Positions 47,081-57,323 of a stretch of DNA of 64,000 nt are shown piece by piece. Origin of the DNA: Xanthomonas sp. 10-10 (GTDB taxonomy: Bacteria > Pseudomonadota > Gammaproteobacteria > Xanthomonadales > Xanthomonadaceae). Numbering within the stretch: position 1 is the stretch's first letter; each line of letters starts with the position of its first letter. The stretch is from the NCBI RefSeq assembly GCF_040182365.1, contig NZ_CP144460.1, positions 4,890,935 through 4,954,934 on the forward strand, read 5' to 3'. The translations under genes and the position numbers were made by a program. The notes beneath the pieces were generated by a model. That model ran no database searches. It saw nothing but the letters and a program-made list of their open reading frames with translations, and was not told the DNA's origin.

Positions 47081-49272
47081 CAGCTGGACAGATGCTCGAT
47101 GGCGGCAACGCTGCCGAGGCGGTCGCCGAGCTTCTTCAGCAGCGCCAGACGGTTGGCACGCAGCTGCGGGTCTTCGGCGTTGACCATCACGCCCTCGAAG
47201 AACGCATCCACCTGCGGGCGCAGGCGGGCCAGGCGCGCGAGCACGGCAACGTAGTCGTGGCGGTGCAACGCATCGCCGGTGTCGCCGATGGCCGCTTCCA
47301 CCGCTTCGGCCAGGGCTTCTTCGGCCGGTTCGCGCAGCAGGCGGGTGTCGATATCGCCGGGAATCTCGCCCTCGACCTTGCGCAGGATGTTGCGGATGCG
47401 CTTGTTGGCTGCGGCCAAGGCTTCGGCTTCGGGCAACGTGGCGAAGATGCCGATGGCATCGATGCGGCGATCGAAGTCGTAGAGGGAGCCGTGGGTCGCG
47501 CCGGGGTGCGCTCCTACGAGCCCTGCAGGAGCGCCCTCGGGCGCGACCGAGAACAATGCGGCGACCGCATTGAAGTGCGTGGCAGGGACGCCTTTGTCTG
47601 CGTAGTAGCCGCGTAGGCGGTCCAGGATGAAGTCGAAGATTTCAGAAGCGAGCTGCGCGTATTGTGCGGAGTCGATATCAGCAATTCTTTCTTCGTCTTT
47701 CAGCGTCGCTTTTCTCATGAGGCGATCCCACGGCAGCAACTTGACCGCAGTCACCAACGTCACCTTCAGATCCAGCTCAAACCCACTCTCAATCACCGTC
47801 CGCGCCAACCCCAACGCATTACGCCGCAGCGCGAACGGGTCCTTGTTGCCGGTCGGCTTCAAACCGGCCGCAAAGCCACCGGCCAAGGTATCCAAACGTT
47901 CGGCAATCGCCAGCACCTTGCCCAACGGCGACAGTGCGATGTCGTCGCCGGCAAAACGCGGTTGATACGCCTCGTCGATCGCCAATGAAATCTCGCTAGG
48001 CTCACCAGCAGCCTTGGCGTAATGCCGCCCGGCAATACCCTGCAACTCGGGGAATTCGTTGACCATGCGCGACTGCAGGTCGTTCTTGGCCAGCTGCGCG
48101 GCGCGACGCGCCTGCACCGGATCGGCACCGACCTGCGGCGCGATCGCCTCGGCCAGCGCCGCCACGCGCGCCACCTTGTCGGCCACGCTGCCCAGCTTGG
48201 CCTGGTAGGTGACGCTGGCCAGACCCGCGCCCATCGCCTCCAGCCCCTGCTTGAGGTCTTCGTCGAAGAAGAACTTGGCATCGGCAAAGCGCGGGCGGAT
48301 CACCCGCTCGTAGCCCTTGGCCACTTCGGCCACGTCCCTGGAGACGATATTGGCGATGCCGATGAACTGCTCGGTCAACTTGCCGCCGTCGTCCAGCACC
48401 GGGAAGAACTTCTGGTTGATTTCCATGGTTTCGATCAGCGCTTCCTGCGGTACCGCCAGGAACTCGCGCTCGAAACTGCACAGCACCGCCGACGGCCATT
48501 CCACCAGGTTGACTACCTGCTCCAGGTTGTCGTCGCTGATGCGCGCGCTGCCGCCGGCCTGCCTAGCGGCCGCTTCGACCTCTTCGATGATGCGCGTGCG
48601 GCGTGCATCGGCATCCACCAGCACATGCGCGCTGCGCAATGCGTCGATGTAATCGCCCGGCACTGCCAACGATACCTCGCCCTCATGCATGAAGCGGTGG
48701 CCACGGCTGACGCGGTCGCCACGCACGCCCAGCAATTCGGCCGGAATCACCTCGTTGCCGAACAGCAGCACCAGCCACTGCACCGGCCGCGCGAAGGCGT
48801 ATTCGTGTGCGCCCCAGCGCATCGGCTTGGGGATCGGCATCGCAGCGATCGCCTCGCGCAGGATGTCGGGCAGCAAGTCGGCGGTGCGCGCGCCCGGCGT
48901 CACCGCGCGATGCACGAAGCGCTCGCCCTTGGCGTCGCTGGTGCGCTCCAGTGCGGTCCAGTCGATTCCGGCCTTGGCGGCGAAACCGGCCAGTGCCTTG
49001 GTCGGCTTGCCCTCGGCGTCGAGGGCGATGTTGAGATACGGGCCCAGCACTTCGGAGCGCTGCTCGGGCTGCTCGGTGGCCACGCCCGGCAGCAGCACCG
49101 CCAGACGGCGCGGCGTGGACAGCGGCTTGGCATCGCCACGGGTGACGGCGACGCCGCGCTTTTCCAGACCGGCCAGCACGCCATCGAAGAAGGCCTGCGC
49201 CAGGCCCGGCAGCGCCTTGACCGGCAGCTCTTCGGTGCCCAGTTCGATCAGCAGGGGAAGGTGTTCGCTCAT
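47080..49272 (-). CDS. glyS: Glycyl-tRNA synthetase beta subunit
   Basis: 730 residues; with GlyQ forms the tetrameric glycyl-tRNA synthetase of bacteria. The N-terminus [19 protein letters not shown], the middle VEWPSAVLC and [12 protein letters not shown], and the anticodon-binding C-terminus (about 600-730) are typical. At residues about 575-595 a Pro/Ala/Gly-rich stretch ([20 protein letters not shown]) is encoded by a palindrome of the GTAGGAGCGC kind (47495-47547) that interrupts an otherwise conserved region in frame. The gene still reads through, and the insertion site is a surface-loop candidate. Confidence 0.95.
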   Translation of the reverse strand: MSEHLPLLIELGTEELPVKALPGLAQAFFDGVLAGLEKRGVAVTRGDAKPLSTPRRLAVLLPGVATEQPEQRSEVLGPYLNIALDAEGKPTKALAGFAAKAGIDWTALERTSDAKGERFVHRAVTPGARTADLLPDILREAIAAMPIPKPMRWGAHEYAFARPVQWLVLLFGNEVIPAELLGVRGDRVSRGHRFMHEGEVSLAVPGDYIDALRSAHVLVDADARRTRIIEEVEAAARQAGGSARISDDNLEQVVNLVEWPSAVLCSFEREFLAVPQEALIETMEINQKFFPVLDDGGKLTEQFIGIANIVSRDVAEVAKGYERVIRPRFADAKFFFDEDLKQGLEAMGAGLASVTYQAKLGSVADKVARVAALAEAIAPQVGADPVQARRAAQLAKNDLQSRMVNEFPELQGIAGRHYAKAAGEPSEISLAIDEAYQPRFAGDDIALSPLGKVLAIAERLDTLAGGFAAGLKPTGNKDPFALRRNALGLARTVIESGFELDLKVTLVTAVKLLPWDRLMRKATLKDEERIADIDSAQYAQLASEIFDFILDRLRGYYADKGVPATHFNAVAALFSVAPEGAPAGLVGAHPGATHGSLYDFDRRIDAIGIFATLPEAEALAAANKRIRNILRKVEGEIPGDIDTRLLREPAEEALAEAVEAAIGDTGDALHRHDYVAVLARLARLRPQVDAFFEGVMVNAEDPQLRANRLALLKKLGDRLGSVAAIEHLSS
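47495..47547. repeat. GTAGGAGCGC-type palindrome inside glyS
   Basis: 53 bp with complementary ends GTCGCGCC and GGGCGCGAC and a CTCCTACGAG..CAGGAGCGC centre: the same intergenic palindrome class as at 18418-18487 and 18779-18844. Here it is within the coding region, in frame, and adds roughly 20 residues. Confidence 0.85.
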
Positions 49273-49327
49273 ATCAGGTGAACCTTGGCTTATGTCCCTT
49301 CTGCCATCAACGGACGAAGGTGACTGG

Positions 49328-49455
49328 AGAATGTCCTTCTCCCGCTGGCGGGAGAAGGTGGCGCGCCGCGCCGGACGAGGGTCGTGCCAAGACGGCGGAG
49401 ACGTACTGCCCCCATCCGCCCTGCGGGCACCTTCCCCCGCCAGCGGGGGAAGGAC
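49328..49455. repeat. Two Xanthomonas-type hairpins between glyQ and glyS
   Basis: Hairpins CTTCTCCCGC..GCGGGAGAAGG (49338-49359, with the GCGCCGGACGAGGG tail) and GGGCACCTTCCCCCGC..GCGGGGGAAGG (49425-49454, preceded by CCATCCGCCCTGC) are in opposite orientation within the 189-bp spacer of the glyQ-glyS operon. They could uncouple expression of the two subunits. Confidence 0.75.
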
Positions 49456-49461
49456 ACAGCA

Positions 49462-50370
<909 letters not shown>

Positions 50371-50459
50371 GCAGCAAGGGCCGTGCGGAAGGGGTGCGCT
50401 AGTATACCGGCCGACCCGCAGCGCTTTGCCGCGGAGCACCGCTGCAGGGGAAACAAGCG

Positions 50460-52274
50460 ATGGAACAGCGGCGTACGGCCGATCCAGAGGGTGCGGTGGC
50501 GATCCTGCCACGCGGACGACTGATGTTCGACCCGGTGGCCGCCGCGTTGCTCGCCGATGGCATGGTGGTGCCGCACGAACACGAGCGCGTGCAGTTCTCC
50601 GCCGCCGGGGTACGCAACGCCAGCGAAGTGCATCCACTGGTGCTGCTGGCCAATCTCAAGCTGCATGCCGCGCAGCCGCCGGCCGGCGAGCTGGGCCTGG
50701 AACGGCTCACCGAATGGCTGGCCACACGCACCGGCCTGCGCTACCTGCGCATCGACCCCACCCGCATCGATGTGGCCGCGGTCACCGGCGTGGTCTCGCA
50801 TGCCTACGCGCGCCGCCACCGCATCCTGCCGCTGGCGCTGGATGCCGAACGCGTGCTGATCGCCACCAGCGAGCCGCTGGCGCTGGACTGGCTGGCCGAC
50901 GTGCAGCACCTGAGCCGGCGTCGCATCGACCTGGCGCTGATCAACCCGCTGGACCTGCATCGCTACACGATGGAGTTCTTCGGCGTGACCCAGTCGGTGC
51001 GCGGCGCGCGTGGCGATGCACGCGGCGCGGAGTCGAGCTCGGGCCTGCCCAGTTTCGAACAGCTGGTGGAACTGGGCCGCGCCGGCGATGTCAACGCCGA
51101 CGACCACCACATCGTGCATATCGTCGACTGGCTGCTGCAGTACGCCTATGAACAGCGGGCCAGCGACATCCATCTGGAGCCGCGTCGCGAGGCCGGGCGC
51201 ATGCGTTTCCGTATCGACGGGGTGCTGCACAAGGTGCTGGAAGTACCGCCGTCGGTGATGACCGCCGTGGTGAGCCGCATCAAGGTGCTCGGCCGCATGG
51301 ACCTGGCCGAGCGCCGCCGCCCGCAGGACGGCCGCATCAAGACCCGTTCGCCGGGCGGGCGCGAGGTGGAAATGCGCCTGTCCACGATGCCCACCGCGTT
51401 CGGCGAGAAGTGCGTGATGCGCATCTTCGACCCGGATTCGGCATTCAAGAGCATCGAACAACTCGGCTTCAGCCCGGAAGAAGCCGCCGGCTGGAGCGCG
51501 CTGGTCGAGCGCCCGCATGGCATCGTGCTGGTCACCGGCCCCACCGGCTCGGGCAAGACCACCACGCTGTACTCCACGCTCAAGCGCCTGGCCACGCCGG
51601 ATGTGAACGTGTGCAGCGTGGAAGACCCGATCGAAATGATCGCGCCGGAATTCAACCAGATGCAGGTCCAGCAGAACATCGACCTGGATTTCGCCAGCGG
51701 CGTGCGTACGCTGCTGCGCCAGGACCCGGACATCATCATGATCGGCGAAATCCGCGACCTGGAAACCGCGCAGATGGCGGTGCAGGCCTCGCTGACCGGG
51801 CATCTGGTGCTGTCGACGCTGCACACCAACGACGCCGCCTCGGCGATCACCCGTTTGCTGGACCTGGGCGTGCCGCATTACCTGGTCGCCTCCACGCTCA
51901 ACGGCGTGCTGGCGCAGCGGCTGGTGCGCACCCTGTGCGTGCATTGCAAGCGCCCGCACACGCTCAGCGACGACGACTGGTCGGCGATCCGAGAGCCGGG
52001 CGAAGCGCTGCCGGAAGTGCTCAACGTGCACGCGCCGGTCGGTTGTCTTGAATGCCGCCGCACCGGCTATCTCGGCCGCGTGGGCCTGTACGAATTGCTG
52101 CCGGTGAGTCCGCGGTTGCGCAGCCTGATCCGCGCCGACACCGACCTGGCCAGCTTCAGCCAGGCCGCACGCGGCGACGGCCTGCGCACGCTGCGCCGCA
52201 CCGGCCTGGAAAAGGTCGCCGCCGGGCTGACCACCATCGAAGAAGTGCTGTCGGTGCTTCCGCCGCGGGAATAA
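50460..52274 (+). CDS. GspE/PilB-type secretion or pilus ATPase (orphan)
   Basis: 604 residues. N-terminal GspE/PilB domain (about 90-170), then a hexameric ATPase core: Walker [10 protein letters not shown] with Lys366, Asp box ([16 protein letters not shown]), His box ([12 protein letters not shown]) and a tetracysteine zinc motif (CVHCKRPH and CLECRRTG). Cytosolic motor of a type II secretion or type IV pilus system. No other secretion genes are nearby, so it is a detached copy; which machine it powers cannot be told. Start has a GGGGAAA ribosome site. Confidence 0.9.
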   Translation: MEQRRTADPEGAVAILPRGRLMFDPVAAALLADGMVVPHEHERVQFSAAGVRNASEVHPLVLLANLKLHAAQPPAGELGLERLTEWLATRTGLRYLRIDPTRIDVAAVTGVVSHAYARRHRILPLALDAERVLIATSEPLALDWLADVQHLSRRRIDLALINPLDLHRYTMEFFGVTQSVRGARGDARGAESSSGLPSFEQLVELGRAGDVNADDHHIVHIVDWLLQYAYEQRASDIHLEPRREAGRMRFRIDGVLHKVLEVPPSVMTAVVSRIKVLGRMDLAERRRPQDGRIKTRSPGGREVEMRLSTMPTAFGEKCVMRIFDPDSAFKSIEQLGFSPEEAAGWSALVERPHGIVLVTGPTGSGKTTTLYSTLKRLATPDVNVCSVEDPIEMIAPEFNQMQVQQNIDLDFASGVRTLLRQDPDIIMIGEIRDLETAQMAVQASLTGHLVLSTLHTNDAASAITRLLDLGVPHYLVASTLNGVLAQRLVRTLCVHCKRPHTLSDDDWSAIREPGEALPEVLNVHAPVGCLECRRTGYLGRVGLYELLPVSPRLRSLIRADTDLASFSQAARGDGLRTLRRTGLEKVAAGLTTIEEVLSVLPPRE

Positions 52275-53141
52275 GCGGTCCGCATCGGCGGAGCTCGTTT
52301 GTGCATTTTCGGAGGAAACTATGCCGATTCTGGGCAGACCCACCCCCGGCGTGGATTGCCTTTGCGAGCGCCAGACGCGGCATGCCGCGACGCACGCTGC
52401 GTCCGGGCACGCCTGCACGACCGCTGTCTGGCACGGCGGCATCCAGGCCGCTGCGCGTAACCGACCAGAACGACCCGATGCAGCCACCACACGGCACCCG
52501 GCACAGGCTCGGCGCATGTCGCTGGCCTGGAAGGTGCCATGCCCTGCGACCAGACGTAACAGCGCTCCGTCGCCCTCCCGCTCAAGCGCCTTGGGGCATG
52601 CCCTGACGGTATCGGCGAGAACCCGGCGGCGGTCCCGTGCGCCCGTCTGCCGCCAGCGGTACAGCCCCACCCAAGCCGTTGAAGAACGCGCAGCTCCCTT
52701 GGGGCCGCGTATAGCAGCACTTTGTCCGTCTCACGTTCGAGCGCCCCAAGGCATGCTCCGACAACTGCAAGCGCGAGCGTGCTGCGGCAGACCGGTCGCG
52801 CGCCGACTGCCGGCATCGGTACGGCCGGACCACGCAGCCCTGCAAACCCCAGGACTGCGCGTTGCAGCACCCCGTCGCTCTCCCGTTCAAGCATCCCCAG
52901 GCATGCTCCAGCTGCAGGGTTGAGGGCGCTACTGCCGTCCAGTCAAGCGCCCGCCTGCCGATATCGGTGATGTGCGACGGCCGCCAGCCACCGTCGTCGC
53001 CATTCCATCTACCCGGCCGCGAGGGCATCAGCACATGGCAATCGGCAATCACGCACAGCCTTCGTATTGGGTCCGGACTTGAAAAAAACGCGCCACTGCC
53101 GCCTACAATCGGGGGCATCTGTCGTGTCCGGGTTCTCGCGC
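52275..53141. repeat. Gene-free region with a threefold degenerate repeat
   Basis: 867 bp between the ATPase and amidotransferase genes. Three related segments at about 52531-52610, 52690-52764 and 52838-52920 share the pattern CGTC(T/G)CxCTCxCGxTCxAGCxCC followed by GGCATGC; spacing is roughly 150-160 bp. Minus-strand reading gives similar peptides in each (LEREGDGALLR, LERETDKVLLYA, LERESDGVLQRA) but in different frames with stops, so this looks like a decayed tandem array and not a current gene. Confidence 0.6.
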
Positions 53142-53894
53142 ATGTCCGTTTTGCCGTTCCTGATCATCGAAACCGGCCACCCCGTGCCGGAGATGAAGCG
53201 ATACGGCCGCTTTCCGCACTGGATCCGTGTGGCAGCCGGGCTGGCCGAGCGCGAGACCGTGGTGATCGATGTCGCCAATGGCGACGACCTGCCAGACCGC
53301 GGCCGCTTTGCCGGCATCATCATCAGCGGCTCGGCCGCATTCGTCACCGACCGCGCCGACTGGAGCGAGCGCAGCGCGCAGTGGCTGCGCGACGCCGCCC
53401 ATGACGGCAAGCCGTTGCTGGGCATCTGCTACGGCCATCAGTTGCTGGCCCACGCGCTGGGCGGCGAGGTCGACTACAACCCGGCCGGGCGCGAGTCCGG
53501 CACCATCGCGCTGGAGCTGCACCCGCCGGCCGGGCAGGACCCGTTGTTTGCAGGCCTTCCGGCGCAGTTCCCGGCCCATGCCACCCACCTGCAGACGGTG
53601 GTGCGCGCGCCGGACGGCGCCATCGTGCTGGCGCATTCGCGTCAGGACCGTTGCCACGCCTTCCGTTGGGGCCGGGCCACCTGGGGCGTACAGTTCCACC
53701 CGGAGTTCGCCACCCACCATATGCGCGGCTATGTCCGCGCGCGCGCCGAGTGCATTGCCCGCCACGGTCACTGCGCGCGCACGGTCGCCCGCGAGGTCAC
53801 CGCAGCCCCGGTCGCCCGCAAGCTGCTGCGCCGGTTCGTGCATCACGCACGCGGCCTGCAAACAGTGAACGCTCATCCCGCCGCGCACACGTAA
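53142..53894 (+). CDS. Class I glutamine amidotransferase-like protein
   Basis: 250 residues with a complete class I triad: Cys96 (GICYGHQLL), His186 and Glu188 (GVQFHPEF). The nucleotide-synthesis partner domain of GuaA is absent, so it is a stand-alone amidotransferase of the GMP-synthase-like group, some members of which hydrolyse gamma-glutamyl bonds. The precise substrate is unknown. The ATG at 53142 is preferred to a start 75 bp upstream because the GATase fold begins with the strand LPFLIIETG. Confidence 0.87.
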   Translation: MSVLPFLIIETGHPVPEMKRYGRFPHWIRVAAGLAERETVVIDVANGDDLPDRGRFAGIIISGSAAFVTDRADWSERSAQWLRDAAHDGKPLLGICYGHQLLAHALGGEVDYNPAGRESGTIALELHPPAGQDPLFAGLPAQFPAHATHLQTVVRAPDGAIVLAHSRQDRCHAFRWGRATWGVQFHPEFATHHMRGYVRARAECIARHGHCARTVAREVTAAPVARKLLRRFVHHARGLQTVNAHPAAHT

Positions 53895-53953
53895 AAGCAG
53901 CGATAATCGCGTCACGCCGGATGGTCCGGCGCGCGTATCGATCCGGAATGGGA

Positions 53954-54853
53954 ATGAGCGAAATTCGCAAGGTGCCGGCATCCGCTGGCGCAGAATGGCT
54001 GTTGACCGGTTTCTCGCTGCTGAAGCGGGCGCCGCTGGCGCTTGGCTCGCTGGGGGTGATCTGGAGCGTGGCCGCCTCGCTGGTGGTGTCGCTGTCGGTG
54101 CTGGTGCCGCTGCTGGGCCCGGCGCTGCAGTTCCTGCTGGTGCTGGCCGGCCCGTTGTTCATGGGCGGCATGCTGTGGGCAATCCGCGAAGTCGACCAGG
54201 GCCGCATCGCCAAGCCATCGCACCTGCTGCACGGCCTGCAGGACGGCCGTGCGCCGCATTTGCTGGTGTCGCTGCTGCCGCAACTGATTGCCGGCCTGCT
54301 GCTGGGCGTGCTGCTGCTGGCGATGATTGGCGCCAGCGGGCTGCAGCAGTTGTCCGAGGTGATGCTCAAGATCAACCAGATCAGCCAATCCGGCGCGCAG
54401 CCGGACCCGGTGCAGATCGAGCAGCTTGCGGCCAGCCTGCCGGCCGGGCGCATCCTGTTGTGGCTGCTGCTGACCATCGCCACGTTTGCGGCAATGACAT
54501 TGGCGCTGTTCGTGATGCCGCCGCAGGTGATGTTCGACCGCAGCACCGGCAGCCACGCACTGCGCGAAAGCCTGCGTGCCAGCCTGCACAACCTGCCGGC
54601 GATGCTGGTGTTCTTCGTGCTGGCCTTCATCGCCATCTTCGCGATCTATTTCGCGGTGATGATCGTGGCGCTGATCGTCGGCCTGGTGGCAGGGCAAACG
54701 GTGGCGATGTGGCTGGCGCAGCTGCTGCTGATGGCGGTGCTGATGCCGGTGTTCGCCGGCTCGGTCTACGCCGCGTGGAAACAGATGTTCACCCACGAAG
54801 GCGCCACCGCCCAGCCCACCCCACCCTCGCGCCCGGATGTGTTTGCGGCTTGA
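53954..54853 (+). CDS. Polytopic inner-membrane protein (BPSS1780-like)
   Basis: 299 residues with about six membrane segments, including a long N-terminal pair (GVIWSVAASLVVSLSVLVPL, then FLLVLAGPLFMGGMLW) and C-terminal segments around 210-280. Resembles a family of uncharacterised proteobacterial membrane proteins. The GATase gene ends 59 bp before. No known function; no catalytic motif seen. The ATG at 53954 is used, although one two codons earlier (53948) is equally possible. Confidence 0.75.
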   Translation: MSEIRKVPASAGAEWLLTGFSLLKRAPLALGSLGVIWSVAASLVVSLSVLVPLLGPALQFLLVLAGPLFMGGMLWAIREVDQGRIAKPSHLLHGLQDGRAPHLLVSLLPQLIAGLLLGVLLLAMIGASGLQQLSEVMLKINQISQSGAQPDPVQIEQLAASLPAGRILLWLLLTIATFAAMTLALFVMPPQVMFDRSTGSHALRESLRASLHNLPAMLVFFVLAFIAIFAIYFAVMIVALIVGLVAGQTVAMWLAQLLLMAVLMPVFAGSVYAAWKQMFTHEGATAQPTPPSRPDVFAA

Positions 54854-55004
54854 TCCCTTGGCTAAGCTTGCTTGAAGCTGCGCAGAGAATCATGCGCCGG
54901 CCTAGCTGCGCTGGCGCGCCAATGCAATTGGGTCAAGCATGGAGGCTCCATACACAGGACTGGCTCACGGGCCAGTACAGATGGCTAACCTCGAATAAGA
55001 TCGC

Positions 55005-55265
55005 CTAGGACTCGTCATATGTGCTCTGGGCTATTTCACGCTCCACTTTGGCCCAGTCGATGACGCTCCAAAGCCAGGGCCAGTTCTTGGAGCCCTGTCG
55101 AGAATTCAGCAAAAACCCTAGCAACAGACCAACTCCCAGGCAGACGATAATCTGTGAATGGTCCCGACCAAATACAGGGGCAATTACCACCACGAGCAAG
55201 GCAAGCACGAGCAACCATTGCACGAGTGCCCAACGGCTTACCCAAATGAAATGCTTCAGTGACAT
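55005..55265 (-). CDS. Small two-helix membrane protein of unknown function
   Basis: 86 residues from the ATG at 55265 (a start 33 bp upstream is also in frame). Two hydrophobic segments, WALVQWLLVLALLVVVIAPV and IIVCLGVGLLLGFLL, separated by a short charged loop. No family recognised. The GC content here and in the neighbouring gene is visibly lower (about 50%) than in flanking genes, which suggests a different origin. Confidence 0.55.
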   Translation of the reverse strand: MSLKHFIWVSRWALVQWLLVLALLVVVIAPVFGRDHSQIIVCLGVGLLLGFLLNSRQGSKNWPWLWSVIDWAKVEREIAQSTYDES

Positions 55266-55355
55266 CGTCGGACGCTGACGAGCGTCCAGCAACTTCAAGA
55301 GAAAGGCTTTCCTGCCGGTTTTATCAATACTTTTCCATAAGAATTGGCGCCTAAA

Positions 55356-55685
55356 TCAGTCTGACCGTCGAAGCGGATTTGCCAGCATCAGGTCTTCCCC
55401 ATCCAGGTACTGGAATGTGCCTACATGCTTGCGGGCCAGGGCACTCAATTCGTCTTGGAGAACGCTAACGGTGTGAATCAGCGCCTGCATTGAATCAACA
55501 CCAGTCATCCGAAAGAACTTTTGAAACGACTCGGCTTTGACAAGGTAAGGACAGATCCAATCATCAGCACCGTCGGAGACGGGTACGCCGATCATCAAAG
55601 TCACCGCCTCCACAGAGGCATCCGCGTGAGTAAACGTAAGCTTTCGTGTGGCGATGATCGAGCCAAGCTGCAAGCTTTCTCCCAT
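55356..55685 (-). CDS. DUF6968-like hypothetical protein
   Basis: 109 residues (ATG 55685). The pattern IIATRKLTF, DWICPYLVKA, GVDSMQALIHTVSVL and a YLDGED end is typical of the DUF6968 family of small proteins without known function. It lies 4 bp after the tatC stop on the same strand, so it may be read with tatABC, but its lower GC content and the adjacent odd membrane protein point to insertion at the end of the tat operon. Confidence 0.65.
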   Translation of the reverse strand: MGESLQLGSIIATRKLTFTHADASVEAVTLMIGVPVSDGADDWICPYLVKAESFQKFFRMTGVDSMQALIHTVSVLQDELSALARKHVGTFQYLDGEDLMLANPLRRSD

Positions 55686-55689
55686 GACG

Positions 55690-56424
55690 CTACTCTTTCG
55701 GCCCCACAGCGCGCGAAGCGATAATGCCCAGCTCATAGAGCAGGCACATCGGGATGGCCAGCATCAGCTGCGAGACCACGTCCGGCGGGGTGAGCACGGC
55801 GGCCAGGATGAAGATACCGACGATGGCGTAGCCGCGGCCCTCGCTCAGCTGTTTGGGGCTGACCCAGCCCAGCAGCACCAGGATCACCAGCGCGACCGGT
55901 AATTCGAAACTGGCACCGAAGGCGAAGAAGATCGCCAGCACGAAATCCAGATAGGAATTGGCGTCCGGGGTAATGGCGATCACGTCCGGCTTGAACGTGG
56001 TGAGGAAGTGGAACACCGCCGGCAACACCAGAAAATACGCGAACGCGCAGCCGATGTAGAACAGCGCCACCGCCGAGGCCAGCAACGGAAATGCCAGCTT
56101 CTTCTCACGCTGGTACAGGCCTGGCGCCACGAACGCCCAGGCCTGATACAGCAGCCATGGCACGCTGACGAAGACCGCCACGAAGAAGGTGAGCTTGAGC
56201 GGGGCGAAGAACGCGCCGGCCGGGTTCATCGCGATCATCGTCTGCCCCAGCGGGAGCTGCGAGATCAGCGGCGCGGCCAGCCAGGAATAGATCGCACGCG
56301 AAAACGGCAGCAGCGCCAGCAACACCACGCCCAGGCCGATCAACGCACGCACCAGGCGCGCGCGCAATTCGACCAGGTGTTCGATCAGGCTGCTCTCGGC
56401 CTGTGCGTCGTCGAACAGGCTCAA
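55690..56424 (-). CDS. tatC: Sec-independent protein translocase TatC
   Basis: 244 residues, six membrane segments, inner membrane. The N-terminal cytosolic signal-recognition region (SLIEHLVELRARLVRALIG) and ITPDANSYLDFVLAIFFAFG are family hallmarks. TatC binds twin-arginine signals, such as the one on the GH43 enzyme at 5330-6952. TTG start; the TTGA overlap with tatB's stop supports it. Confidence 0.96.
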   Translation of the reverse strand: MSLFDDAQAESSLIEHLVELRARLVRALIGLGVVLLALLPFSRAIYSWLAAPLISQLPLGQTMIAMNPAGAFFAPLKLTFFVAVFVSVPWLLYQAWAFVAPGLYQREKKLAFPLLASAVALFYIGCAFAYFLVLPAVFHFLTTFKPDVIAITPDANSYLDFVLAIFFAFGASFELPVALVILVLLGWVSPKQLSEGRGYAIVGIFILAAVLTPPDVVSQLMLAIPMCLLYELGIIASRAVGPKE

Positions 56425-57008
56425 GGCGCCTTCTCCTGGGTGCTGCTGCCATCTGCGGGCGTGGGCACGGTGCTGCCCTGCGCATTCACCGGTGTGGAGG
56501 TCAGGCCGCCGTGCGGTGCCGGCACCAGCGTCTGCCGCGGTGCGGGCGCAATCGGCTGTGCCTGGGCAATGACCGGAGATGGCCCCGGCACCTGCGCGAG
56601 CGGCTGCACGCTGCCCGGCTCCAGCACCACTGGCGCATCGGCAGGCAACTCCAGCGGTGCGGCCACCGGCGTGGCGCTGGTGCGGATGTCGATATCGCGG
56701 CCGATCTCGTCGTGCAGGCCGCGCGCCTGGTCATGCACGCCGCGCGCACCTTCTTCGACCTGCTGCTGGGTGTTGCGCAGCTGCCCTTCGGCTTCGCGCA
56801 GCGAGGCCTGCACGTCCTGCAGGCTGCGCTTGAGTTCTTCGGCTTCCAGCTCGCGCTCGAGCTCCTGCTTGACCGAATCCCACTGCATGCGCGCACGGCG
56901 CACCCACAATCCGGCAAACCGGGCCGCCTTGGGCAAACGCTCGGGACCGAGCACCACCAGGGCGACGATCGCAATCAGCGTCAGTTCGCCAACACCTATG
57001 TCAAACAC
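56421..57008 (-). CDS. tatB: Sec-independent protein translocase TatB
   Basis: 195 residues: one membrane helix (FDIGVGELTLIAIVALVVLG), the GPERLP hinge, an amphipathic helix, then a long Glu/Gln-rich coiled region (40-100) and a Pro/Ala-rich tail of about 90 residues. The tail is longer than in E. coli but common in Xanthomonas. Works with TatC as receptor for twin-arginine substrates. GTG start; overlaps tatC by 4 nt. Confidence 0.95.
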   Translation of the reverse strand: MFDIGVGELTLIAIVALVVLGPERLPKAARFAGLWVRRARMQWDSVKQELERELEAEELKRSLQDVQASLREAEGQLRNTQQQVEEGARGVHDQARGLHDEIGRDIDIRTSATPVAAPLELPADAPVVLEPGSVQPLAQVPGPSPVIAQAQPIAPAPRQTLVPAPHGGLTSTPVNAQGSTVPTPADGSSTQEKAP

Positions 57009-57023
57009 CGACGCTGCTCCGGA

Positions 57024-57251
57024 TCAGCGCGCGTCGCGGTCGCGGTCGGCCTGCGCCTCACGCGCCTGCTCGGCAGTCCGGGAGTCGTCGCCGAGCTTGC
57101 CGGCCGGCTTGTCGTCGTCGTGCATGCCTTTCTTGAATTCCTTGACCGCGCTGCCGAGATCCTTGGCACCACTGGTGAGCCGCTTGGTACCGAACACCAG
57201 CAGCACGATCACCAGCACGATCAGCCAGTGCCAAATGCTGAAACCGCCCAT
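57024..57251 (-). CDS. tatA: Sec-independent protein translocase TatA
   Basis: 75 residues: an N-terminal membrane helix ([16 protein letters not shown]), FGTKRL hinge and charged amphipathic helix ending in a basic/acidic tail. Forms the translocation pore element. First gene of tatABC; 15-bp gap to tatB. Confidence 0.95.
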   Translation of the reverse strand: MGGFSIWHWLIVLVIVLLVFGTKRLTSGAKDLGSAVKEFKKGMHDDDKPAGKLGDDSRTAEQAREAQADRDRDAR

Positions 57252-57323
57252 GATCCGCTCGCTTGCTGAAAAGAAGGAAGACGCAGGATACCCCAGCGCA
57301 CCGCGCAGGGGGATGACAGCCGG

